Shown: positions 1 to 5,795 of the stretch, piece by piece | Layout: each line of letters starts with the position of its first letter | How positions within the stretch are numbered: the first letter of the stretch is position 1 | NCBI GenBank assembly: GCA_001603685.1 | Contig: LUZO01000103.1 | Coordinates: 1-5,968, forward strand | DNA length: 5,968 nt | Direction: 5' to 3' | Source: Bacteroidales bacterium Bact_23 | GTDB taxonomy: Bacteria; Bacteroidota; Bacteroidia; Bacteroidales; Lentimicrobiaceae | Position numbers and translations under genes: made by a program | The notes under the pieces: model-generated | Database searches by the model: none | What the model was told of the DNA's origin: nothing | What the model saw: the letters and a program-made list of their open reading frames with translations, nothing else

Positions 1-233
1 ATTTGATTCAGTATGGTTTAGTCCGGATCTAATGCCTGTTTCAATTCGATGAAACAAATTGAATTACAAACATTTAAACGATTCAGAATTTTTACTTCAA
101 CTTTTTTATACCCACCAGGACATCAAATCGAAAATCACGCTTACCACCTGCTTATATCCTACTGATAATTAGATGCTAAAAAAAAATCAAACACACAGAA
201 CTCCTCTATCCCGACACACTTTTAAGAACACAC
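1..233. other. AT-rich intergenic stretch with no gene seen
   Basis: This stretch is AT-rich and has stops in all frames. The longest plus-strand reading from an ATG is 38 codons (49-165), with no promoter box before it and no recognisable sequence. A 9-base A run lies at 178-186 and a weak 7-bp stem (TTCAATT at 40-46 with AATTGAA at 57-63) is present. I see no RNA gene, mobile element or regulatory site that I can defend. Any gene to the left lies outside the window. Confidence 0.6.
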
Positions 234-303
234 CCTCTTACCTCTTACCTCTTACCTCTTACCTCTTACCTCCGACCTCTGACCTCTGACCTCCAACCTC
301 TCT
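234..303. repeat. Heptanucleotide tandem array, about ten units of CCTCTTA and variants
   Basis: Five perfect CCTCTTA copies in a row (234-268) are followed by CCTCCGA, two CCTCTGA, CCTCCAA and CCTCTCT, all in the same 7-base register up to 303. The perfect copies are at the left and the units decay towards ispF. The array ends 83 bases before the ispF start and about 47 bases before its probable -7 box, so it is outside coding sequence. Seven-base units are prone to slippage in copy number. On the minus strand the unit reads TAAGAGG, with GG pairs every seven bases. Its function, if any, is unknown. Confidence 0.92.
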
Positions 304-350
304 CCCAAAACTTTATTTCCTTTTTCATCTTCCGATTCAGCGGGAGTTCT

Positions 351-358
351 TATTTTTA
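351..358 (+). promoter_or_regulatory. Probable -7 promoter box of ispF (TATTTTTA)
   Basis: The sequence matches the Bacteroidota -7 consensus TAnnTTTG except for the last base. It ends 28 bases before the ispF ATG, the same distance seen for the better boxes of the other genes in this window. No convincing -33 TTTG is visible at the expected spacing, so this is a positional inference. Confidence 0.4.
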
Positions 359-386
359 CAATCCAAATCAATAAAAATCAGGCTTT

Positions 387-890
387 ATGTTTCCTTTCAG
401 GATTGGTATGGGATATGATGTTCACCGGCTGGCGGAAGGAATTCCTTTTATGCTTGGCGGCGTAAAAATAGATCACACGCATGGTTCGGCAGGCCATTCG
501 GATGCCGATGTGCTGCTGCATGCCATCTGCGATGCACTTCTGGGGGCAGCCGGCCTGAGGGATATAGGTTTCCACTTCCCTGACAATTCAGATGAGTTTA
601 AAGGCATTGACAGCAAAATTCTGCTAAAGCGCGTGGTTGACCTGGTTACTCAGAACGGCTGGAAAATCGGCAACATCGATTGTACCATTGCTTTGCAACG
701 GCCGAAAATCTCCGGCTATATCCCCCTGATGCAGGAGAAAATAGAGTCGGTAACCGGCTCCGGTGCAGGCAGCATATCGGTTAAAGCCACCACCACCGAG
801 CGCCTGGGCTTTACAGGCCGCGAGGAAGGAGTCGCCGCATGGGCAGTGGCAATTATCTACCGGCCGGAAAAGGCCGATGATCCGAAATAG
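387..890 (+). CDS. ispF: 2-C-methyl-D-erythritol 2,4-cyclodiphosphate synthase
   Basis: This cytoplasmic enzyme of the MEP isoprenoid pathway converts CDP-methylerythritol 2-phosphate into the 2,4-cyclic diphosphate, releasing CMP. The 167-residue protein has the usual family length. The metal ligands of the family are in place: Asp11 and His13 in GYDVHR (9-14), and His45 in HSDADVLLHAICDA (37-50). The flexible-loop motif DIGFHFPD (59-66) and the C-terminal signature KATTTE (133-138) followed by LGFTGR (140-145) are also intact. The enzyme normally works as a homotrimer with active sites between subunits. The ATG at 387 is preferred over the one at 408, because the latter would remove the first beta strand (FRIGMGYD). 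No Shine-Dalgarno sequence is present, as usual in this phylum. I recall ispF lying close to porV in some Bacteroidales, as here, but cannot verify this. Confidence 0.97.
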   Translation: MFPFRIGMGYDVHRLAEGIPFMLGGVKIDHTHGSAGHSDADVLLHAICDALLGAAGLRDIGFHFPDNSDEFKGIDSKILLKRVVDLVTQNGWKIGNIDCTIALQRPKISGYIPLMQEKIESVTGSGAGSISVKATTTERLGFTGREEGVAAWAVAIIYRPEKADDPK

Positions 891-899
891 AAATTCCAA

Positions 900-907
900 T
901 ATCTTTG
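900..907 (+). promoter_or_regulatory. -7 promoter box (TATCTTTG) of the acyltransferase-like gene
   Basis: This is a perfect match to TAnnTTTG, lying in the 44-base gap after the ispF stop and 27 bases before the next ATG at 935. It suggests that the downstream gene has its own promoter, although read-through from ispF is also possible because no terminator hairpin separates the two. No clear -33 box is seen; that region would fall in the ispF 3' end. Confidence 0.6.
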
Positions 908-934
908 ACATCCTGAAAAGAGCCCCATACAGCC

Positions 935-1888
935 ATGAAGATACTTTATGTTACTCATCTGCAAATCGACAAGCCGGCATGGGATAAATGTATCCGCAAT
1001 GCTGTCAATGGGAACATCTCAGCATTTTCGTGGTATCTCGATCTGATGTGCGAAACCTGGGACGCTCTGATTTCCGAAGGGTATGAAACCGTATTTCCGC
1101 TTACCTACCGAAAAAAATCGGGCATTACCTATCTGTATCAGCCGTTTTTCACCCAGCAACTGGGCATTTTCTCCACCAGCCACCTGACACCGGAAATCGT
1201 AGAGCAGTTCCTGCAGGCGATTCCGTCAAAATTCCGGTTTGCCGAGATTAACCTGAATTCGTTCAATAAACCTGATGAACGGAAATGGAAAATCAAACAG
1301 AACATCAACCATGTTCTCGATCTGATTGAACCATACGACCAGATAAAACGGGGCTATTCGGAAAATACCAGACGAAACATCGCAAAAGCGGCCAAAAGCG
1401 GCATATCCATTTCTACAAATATCCGTCCAGAAGAGATTGTATCGCTGTTTCGCAAAAACAAAGGCAACGACATCGGCCAACTTATGGATCATGATTACAA
1501 AAAGTTGCTTAGATTGATATATCAGTGCCTGCACGACAGGAAAGCGATCTGTTACGCCGCCTACACCCGCTCCAATACACTTTGCGCAGGTGCCGTATTT
1601 GTTTTCAGCCACCGCAAGGCGGTGTTTCTCTTTTCAGCAACCGATGAGAACGGCCGCAAGTATGGCGCAATGCCCTTTCTGATAGACCGTTTTATCCAGG
1701 ACTCAAGCAGCAATCATCTCAGCCTTGATTTCGAAGGCTCCAACGATCCAAATCTCGCCCGCTTTTACCGCAGTTTTGGCGCATCGGTTATTCCCTACCC
1801 TTCCTTAAGATTCAACCGGCTGCCTTTACATTTATCCCTGATGGTAAATATGGTAAAGGGCATCAGAAAGCTGTTGCGGAAGTATTAG
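935..1888 (+). CDS. FemAB/GNAT-fold acyltransferase-like protein of unknown substrate
   Basis: The 317-residue cytoplasmic protein has no signal peptide or membrane segment. Its N-terminal half carries WDKCI (16-20), SWYLD (32-36) and QPFFTQQLGIFS (69-80), a pattern I recognise from a conserved Bacteroidota family usually left as hypothetical. YSENTRRNIAKA (141-152) resembles the S.N.RRNI.KA element of FemAB-like and BioF2-like acetyltransferase folds. The C-terminal half (about 160-290) reads as a GNAT-like domain ending in DFEGSNDPNLARFYRSFGA (265-283), which resembles the acceptor-site end of that fold. FemAB relatives add amino acids to peptidoglycan precursors, while other GNAT relatives acylate small molecules or polysaccharide; the substrate here cannot be read from sequence. 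The start at 935 is supported by the promoter box at 900-907 and by the conserved N terminus. The family call is by pattern recognition only. Confidence 0.75.
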   Translation: MKILYVTHLQIDKPAWDKCIRNAVNGNISAFSWYLDLMCETWDALISEGYETVFPLTYRKKSGITYLYQPFFTQQLGIFSTSHLTPEIVEQFLQAIPSKFRFAEINLNSFNKPDERKWKIKQNINHVLDLIEPYDQIKRGYSENTRRNIAKAAKSGISISTNIRPEEIVSLFRKNKGNDIGQLMDHDYKKLLRLIYQCLHDRKAICYAAYTRSNTLCAGAVFVFSHRKAVFLFSATDENGRKYGAMPFLIDRFIQDSSSNHLSLDFEGSNDPNLARFYRSFGASVIPYPSLRFNRLPLHLSLMVNMVKGIRKLLRKY

Positions 1889-1960
1889 CTGAAAGCCTGA
1901 ATACTTTCCCCATTTAAACTACACCGGCTTTGTCTCCTCTCCTTTTTCCTTGAAATAAAA

Positions 1961-1981
1961 AACCCCGGGAAACCCGGGGTT
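1961..1981 (-). terminator. Intrinsic terminator of porV
   Basis: AACCCCGGG (1961-1969) and CCCGGGGTT (1973-1981) form a perfect 9-bp stem with a 3-base loop. Read on the minus strand it is followed by TTTTTTATTTCA, counting the stem-base Ts, which is a good U-tract. It lies 30 bases beyond the porV stop. On the plus strand the tail (GATGAATATTTTT) is poorer, so it may stop the acyltransferase-like transcript only weakly. No other terminator is seen for that gene. Confidence 0.88.
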
Positions 1982-2011
1982 GATGAATATTTTTCCGAAT
2001 GCGACAGCACT

Positions 2012-3247
2012 TTAATTCTGCTTATTCTGCTTTTTGAACGCATCAAAATCGAAATGCAGTGAGAACCTAAGGGTATTCTCCAAAGGGTTCTTGGCCTGTC
2101 CGCTGGTGGGGATCAGATAAGCAAAATCAAGGCCGAATACATTGTACCGCAATCCGGCACCAAGGGTGAAGAATTTACGATTTCCTTTCAGCTTATCCTC
2201 ATAAAAGTAACCGCCGCGAACCACAAACTGCTTGTCGTACCAGTATTCAACTCCAAAAGCAAACGACAGTTCGCGCAGCTCTTCATTAAATCCGTTCGGA
2301 GCATCGAAAAACGACTGGAACATACCGATCGGAACCGAAACATTGGGGTCTTTGCCTTTAAATACCAATTGGTTGCCATTTTCATCATAGATAGGTTGGC
2401 CCATTGAGTCGGTTGCATAGATAGGCGGGGTGGGAATCAGCAGCTTGTTGATGTCAATCATAAAGCTGAGGCGGTTGTAATCGTCGATATCCAGGGTAAG
2501 CGATGGACCGATGCGCAGATTGGTAGGGATAAAATCACGCTGGGTATTATCATCTGAATATGAGATCTTTGCACCGATATTGCTGATATTCAAACCCCAT
2601 GCAAAAAATCCTTCCATATTCTGAAACTCCAGGTCATGCCTTGAATAAATTGCAATGTCGGCAGCAATGGAGTTTCCCGGTTTTGTGGAAGTTCCGCCTA
2701 CGCTGATTCCCTGAGTCAGGTTTGAATGGATATACCTGGCGGTAACCGCTCCTGCCAGATGATCGGTAAGCATCCTGGAATACGATCCGCTAACAGCGAA
2801 TTCATTGGGACGGTAATTTCCGATCAGCTCTCCCCTGATATCGGTAAAAGTAATGTCGCCCAGCGAGAAATACAGCAGCGACCCGGCAATGGCCTGGTTG
2901 TTGGCCAGTTTCTTATATCCGGTAAGGTATGAAAGGTTAATATCGCTGGTAAGGGCACGCAGCCAGGGGCTGTACGACAGCGAAAAACCCATTTCGCTTT
3001 CGATATATGAATATTTTGCAGGGTTCCAGTGCATTGAATTGGCATCGGGGGTACTTGATACTCCGGCCTCTCCCATTCCGCCGGCACGGGCATCAGGAGC
3101 TATTTGTAAAAACGGAACTGCAGTGGTTATGGTATTCAGATCCTGCCCTATATAGTTTGTACTTGGATCCTGAGCATTGACAGTTTTTAAAGCAAAGGCA
3201 ATAATGCCGGCCATCAGACAAAAATGAAGAACTGATTTAATTCGCAT
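2012..3247 (-). CDS. porV: Type IX secretion system outer-membrane protein PorV (LptO)
   Basis: PorV is a FadL-like outer-membrane beta barrel. In Porphyromonas gingivalis it collects folded cargo from the translocon by its C-terminal signal and passes it to the PorU sortase of the attachment complex. The 411-residue protein starts with a signal peptide (MRIKSVLHFC, hydrophobic core to about residue 20, likely cleavage after VNA at 25). The family signature follows: NTITTAVPFLQIAPDARAG (38-56) and DANSMHWNPAKY (68-79). Alternating beta-barrel strands run to a terminal RFSLHFDF strand and a short KKQNKQN tail. I chose the ATG at 3247. The in-frame TTG at 3274, which would add nine residues, lies inside the TAACTTTG promoter box and so should not be transcribed from that promoter. 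The gene stands alone between its own promoters and terminator; porU, often adjacent, is not in the window. Confidence 0.93.
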   Translation of the reverse strand: MRIKSVLHFCLMAGIIAFALKTVNAQDPSTNYIGQDLNTITTAVPFLQIAPDARAGGMGEAGVSSTPDANSMHWNPAKYSYIESEMGFSLSYSPWLRALTSDINLSYLTGYKKLANNQAIAGSLLYFSLGDITFTDIRGELIGNYRPNEFAVSGSYSRMLTDHLAGAVTARYIHSNLTQGISVGGTSTKPGNSIAADIAIYSRHDLEFQNMEGFFAWGLNISNIGAKISYSDDNTQRDFIPTNLRIGPSLTLDIDDYNRLSFMIDINKLLIPTPPIYATDSMGQPIYDENGNQLVFKGKDPNVSVPIGMFQSFFDAPNGFNEELRELSFAFGVEYWYDKQFVVRGGYFYEDKLKGNRKFFTLGAGLRYNVFGLDFAYLIPTSGQAKNPLENTLRFSLHFDFDAFKKQNKQN

Positions 3248-3271
3248 ACTGTACTTTTTGATTGGAGTGCG

Positions 3272-3279
3272 CAAAGTTA
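3272..3279 (-). promoter_or_regulatory. Proximal porV -7 promoter box (TAACTTTG on the minus strand)
   Basis: This is a perfect TAnnTTTG match on the minus strand, ending 24 bases before the porV ATG at 3247 and followed by CGCA. The upstream flank (3285-3317) is AT-rich and phased at 11 bp. No clean TTTG -33 box is found 19-21 bases upstream. Confidence 0.68.
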
Positions 3280-3284
3280 TTGAT

Positions 3285-3317
3285 AATTTTAAAACGAAAG
3301 TTAAACGAGTTTAAAAC
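3285..3317. repeat. Three 11-bp phased AT-rich units upstream of the proximal porV promoter
   Basis: Units at 3285-3295, 3296-3306 and 3307-3317 end in AAAAC, TAAAC and AAAAC, with their final C at 3295, 3306 and 3317, about one helical turn apart. TTTAAAAC is repeated exactly at 3288-3295 and 3310-3317, and TTAAAC-GA-GTTTAA (3301-3314) is a perfect dyad. The block covers the -33 side of the proximal promoter, so it could act as an UP-like or bent-DNA element or a regulator site. The repeat is visible in the sequence; its role is inferred. Confidence 0.45.
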
Positions 3318-3334
3318 AAACGCCTTCAGGCTTT
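3318..3334 (-). other. Small hairpin at the 5' end of the distal porV leader
   Basis: On the minus strand AAAGCC (3334-3329) pairs with GGCGTTT (3324-3318) around a TGAA loop, with one bulged G. It would lie just after the start of a transcript from the distal porV promoter and is followed by a T-rich stretch. It could be a 5' stabilising hairpin or a weak attenuator. The stem is short. Confidence 0.25.
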
Positions 3335-3344
3335 AAATATTGCG

Positions 3345-3352
3345 CAAAGATA
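3345..3352 (-). promoter_or_regulatory. Distal porV -7 promoter box (TATCTTTG on the minus strand)
   Basis: This is a perfect TAnnTTTG match facing porV, with no other minus-strand gene between it and the porV start, so it would give a leader of about 90 bases. Its context is strikingly like the nusG-like promoter: TTGCGCAAAGATATT is identical at 3340-3354 and 5791-5805, and both are followed by similar bases ending in GCTAA. Confidence 0.5.
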
Positions 3353-3359
3353 TTTTTCC

Positions 3360-3380
3360 GCTAAGTGATAATAACTCAGC
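3360..3380. promoter_or_regulatory. Imperfect dyad in the porV/peptidase divergent region
   Basis: GCTAAGT (3360-3366) and ACTCAGC (3374-3380) form an inverted repeat with a 7-base spacer and one mismatch, which is a G-U pair if transcribed on the minus strand. It overlaps the -33 side of the distal porV promoter and is not followed by a T run, so an operator is likelier than a terminator. Single occurrence; low confidence. Confidence 0.25.
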
Positions 3381-3472
3381 TATTTGGCGTTTATTGTATA
3401 AACCGGAAAAAAATCAGAAATATTCTTGACGAATCCGGTAATCGGAGCATCCGAAGGCTTACCCTGAATAGC

Positions 3473-3480
3473 TATCTTTG
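3473..3480 (+). promoter_or_regulatory. -7 promoter box (TATCTTTG) of the M23 peptidase gene
   Basis: This is a perfect TAnnTTTG match followed by C, ending 24 bases before the ATG at 3505. Its last three bases are the TTG that would otherwise be taken as a start at 3478, so this box decides the start codon. Upstream, TCCG (3434-3437), CGGA (3443-3446) and TCCG (3450-3453) form overlapping short inverted repeats at the -33 side. Confidence 0.65.
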
Positions 3481-3504
3481 CAATCACGAACATCCGGAAT
3501 AACC

Positions 3505-5226
3505 ATGAAATTACCTCAATTGCATATCCTTCTGTTGCTTAGTCTTTTGACTTCATATACAGCTCATTCCCAAAGCAACTACCCTAAAAACGACTTTATT
3601 TCGCCCGTTGAGTTCCCGATACTTTTGTCCGGAACTTTTGCTGAGCTCCGTCCCAACCATTTCCATTCCGGAATCGACATAAAAACCCAGGGAGTGGAAG
3701 GCAAAAGAATCCTCGCCTGTGCCGACGGATATGTTTCCCGCATCAGGGTTTCGCCCGGCGGATACGGAAAAGCAATCTACATCACGCACTCCAACGGTTA
3801 TTCAACCGTTTACGGCCACCTCTCCGCTTTCAACAATGAAATTGGCACATGGGTCAAGGCTGAACAATACAGACGCGAACAATTTGATGTGGACCTTTAT
3901 CCCCAGGAAGGCCAGCTCAGGGTAAAACAGGGCGAGGTAATCGCATATTCCGGCAATAGCGGTTCGTCGGGAGGGCCTCACCTTCACTTCGAAGTCAGGG
4001 AAACCAAGACCGAATCTCCGGTAAATCCGCTTTTATTTGGTTTTGAAGCAAAGGATTACACCAGGCCAACCCTGAATGCCCTGCGATTGTATCCCGAAGG
4101 GAAAAACTCCCTGATCAACAGAAAGCCGCAGGCTTTCACACCGGAGATAGCAGGCTGGGGCGTCAATTACCGCCTTGCAAAAGGCGATACCATTGAGGTT
4201 TCGGGCGGAGTTTCATTCGGTATCAACGCCCATGACCTGCTGAATGGCAGCATCAATAAAAACGGAATCAGCAGAATTACCATCACCGGCGCAGATAAGG
4301 TTATTTTCGAGTGGAAAGCTGAGATTTTCAGTTTCAGCGAAAGCAGATACATCAACAGCCTGATTGATTATGCATCGTATCACTCATCACATCAGCGGTT
4401 TATCCGTTCCAAAGTTGATCCCAACAACAAACTGAGCCTTTATAAGAAGGTACTCAATAACGGGGTCTTATTTGTGGAGGAAGGCACAATCCATCCGGTT
4501 AAAATCGAAATTGCCGATGGCACTGAAAACACCTCAGCCATTAGTTTTGTCATTAAAGGAGGAAAAGCAGCTTTGCCGGCCGAAAAGCCCGCTGTAAACG
4601 GCCAGATATTCAGCCACAAACAGTTAAACAAATTCTCCACCCCTCATCTCAAAATCAGCCTGCCGGGTAACTGCCTGTATGATAGTATCGTATTTGAATA
4701 CCACTCAACCGGAGGCAGCAAAACCACCTGTGCGTCCGTACACCATATTCACCATGCATCCACCCCGTTGCACGATTATTACGACCTGTCGTTAAGAGTG
4801 GACAGCGTCTGGCTTAAAAAACAGGATAAACTTGTGGTTGTCAGTCTGAGCAGCAGTGGCAAACCTTCGTCGCAGGGCGGGAAATTTGAGAACGGCTTCT
4901 TAAATGCCCGGGTACGCGAATTCGGAAGATTTACCGTGATGGCCGATACCACCGCCCCTGCCATAAAGCCGGTGAACATTTCGAACAACAAGGATGTAAA
5001 AGCGCAGAAAAGCATCAGGGTAACCATCAGCGACAATCTTTCGGGAATTAAAAGCTATCGCGGCAGCCTGAACGGGAAATGGATACTGATGGATTACGAC
5101 GCCAAAAACAGCCTGCTTGTCTATGATTTTGACGAGCGTATGCTGAAGGGCAATAACGATTTTGAACTGGAAGTGACCGATGGCGTAGGGAACAAAAGCG
5201 TTTACCGGGCCAAACTGATTAACTGA
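3505..5226 (+). CDS. Secreted M23-family metallopeptidase (LytM-like) with C-terminal beta-rich region
   Basis: This is a predicted zinc endopeptidase acting on peptidoglycan cross-bridges in the periplasm or at the cell surface. The 573-residue protein has a signal peptide (MKLPQLH, then a Leu-rich core to about residue 17; cleavage probably near HSQ at 21-23). The M23 core spans about 45-180 and looks catalytically complete: His54 and Asp58 in HSGID, His105 in YGHL, and His159/His161 in HLHFE after NSGSSGG (151-157). About 20 extra residues (near 119-139) separate YGHL from the final motif, as I recall from a Bacteroidota subgroup. The remaining roughly 390 residues look beta-rich and include an Ig-like stretch after DTTAP near the end. 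No lipobox or T9SS C-terminal sorting domain is seen, so the neighbouring porV is unlikely to handle it. The ATG at 3505 is chosen because the TTG nine codons upstream lies within the promoter. Confidence 0.92.
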   Translation: MKLPQLHILLLLSLLTSYTAHSQSNYPKNDFISPVEFPILLSGTFAELRPNHFHSGIDIKTQGVEGKRILACADGYVSRIRVSPGGYGKAIYITHSNGYSTVYGHLSAFNNEIGTWVKAEQYRREQFDVDLYPQEGQLRVKQGEVIAYSGNSGSSGGPHLHFEVRETKTESPVNPLLFGFEAKDYTRPTLNALRLYPEGKNSLINRKPQAFTPEIAGWGVNYRLAKGDTIEVSGGVSFGINAHDLLNGSINKNGISRITITGADKVIFEWKAEIFSFSESRYINSLIDYASYHSSHQRFIRSKVDPNNKLSLYKKVLNNGVLFVEEGTIHPVKIEIADGTENTSAISFVIKGGKAALPAEKPAVNGQIFSHKQLNKFSTPHLKISLPGNCLYDSIVFEYHSTGGSKTTCASVHHIHHASTPLHDYYDLSLRVDSVWLKKQDKLVVVSLSSSGKPSSQGGKFENGFLNARVREFGRFTVMADTTAPAIKPVNISNNKDVKAQKSIRVTISDNLSGIKSYRGSLNGKWILMDYDAKNSLLVYDFDERMLKGNNDFELEVTDGVGNKSVYRAKLIN

Positions 5227-5242
5227 CAACTGCGGATTTGAT

Positions 5243-5776
5243 TCAGACTTTCAGGAGATATTCCGGGTTGATGGAGACAATCAGCCCCTGCCCTATTTCA
5301 CCGAGCCTTACAAGAACCCTTTTGTTTCCGCGGTACTCAATCAACTCACCGCGCAATCCGATCATGGGCCCTGCCTGAACCTCCACCATCTGGCCGGGTT
5401 CAATCCTCCCTTCCACCACTTCGAGTTCCATACCCTGCTCAAGCAGCAGCCGGATGGCATTAATCTGGGATTCGGGAATGGGAACAGCCTTACTTTCAAA
5501 AGTGATGAACCTGACAATGCCTGTTGTCTGAAGTACCCGGATAAAATCGGCCGGAACTACCTTAACAAAAATATAGCTTTTCAACAAAGGCTCATCCACC
5601 CACTTCATCCGGTCGCTCCACTTTTTGCGCGTGCGCTGCAGCGGAAGGTAAGCTTCGATACCCCCATCCTGCAACCGCTGATAAACGGCCTTTTCCGCTC
5701 GCGGCTTGGTATAACAGGCATACCAGTGAGCGATGGCCGGCCGGGCAGATCTGGAAGTATTGGTTTGATTATTCAT
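5243..5776 (-). CDS. NusG-family transcription antiterminator, UpxY/RfaH-like paralogue
   Basis: The 177-residue cytoplasmic protein is expected to bind RNA polymerase across the clamp and reduce pausing or termination on selected transcripts. The NusG N-terminal domain begins at HWYACYTKPRAEKAV (17-31) and includes PLLKSYIFVKV (63-73) and GIVRF (86-90). The C-terminal KOW domain is centred on PGQMVEVQAGPMIGLRGEL (127-145). The wording matches the UpxY-type antiterminators that head capsule and exopolysaccharide operons in Bacteroidota better than housekeeping NusG, which normally sits between secE and rplK. The start at 5776 is an ATG 19 bases after a TATCTTTG promoter box. Unusually, no polysaccharide genes follow: downstream it meets the convergent peptidase gene after 16 bases. 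Its target may lie beyond the right edge or elsewhere in the genome. Confidence 0.88.
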   Translation of the reverse strand: MNNQTNTSRSARPAIAHWYACYTKPRAEKAVYQRLQDGGIEAYLPLQRTRKKWSDRMKWVDEPLLKSYIFVKVVPADFIRVLQTTGIVRFITFESKAVPIPESQINAIRLLLEQGMELEVVEGRIEPGQMVEVQAGPMIGLRGELIEYRGNKRVLVRLGEIGQGLIVSINPEYLLKV

Positions 5777-5795
5777 ATCGCGTCAAAAACTTGCG

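Noticed and set aside
49..165. 38-codon plus-strand reading frame starting at an ATG in the left intergenic region
   Set aside because: No promoter box, no recognisable sequence, and AT-rich composition; the length is within chance expectation.
234..303. CRISPR array
   Set aside because: The repeat unit is 7 bases with no spacers; it is a simple tandem repeat.
624..911. 95-codon minus-strand frame over ispF
   Set aside because: It lies antisense within a clearly recognised gene and has low-quality, Cys-rich content with no domain.
1226..1612. 128-codon minus-strand frame over the acyltransferase-like gene
   Set aside because: It is a shadow of the conserved plus-strand gene, with no promoter and no family resemblance.
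1881..1908. Possible terminator after the acyltransferase-like gene (AGTATT/AATACT and GAAAG/CTTTC pairs)
   Set aside because: The two stems are short, overlap each other and are not followed by a T run.
2853..3155. 100-codon plus-strand frame over porV
   Set aside because: Antisense to the conserved PorV N-terminal region; no support as a gene.
2012..5226. The M23 peptidase as cargo of the type IX system, because of its proximity to porV
   Set aside because: The protein ends in ordinary beta-rich sequence without a recognisable T9SS C-terminal sorting domain.
4900..5229. 109-codon minus-strand frame over the end of the peptidase gene, which could look like a gene following nusG
   Set aside because: It is wholly antisense to the in-frame peptidase C terminus, has no promoter box and no recognisable domain.
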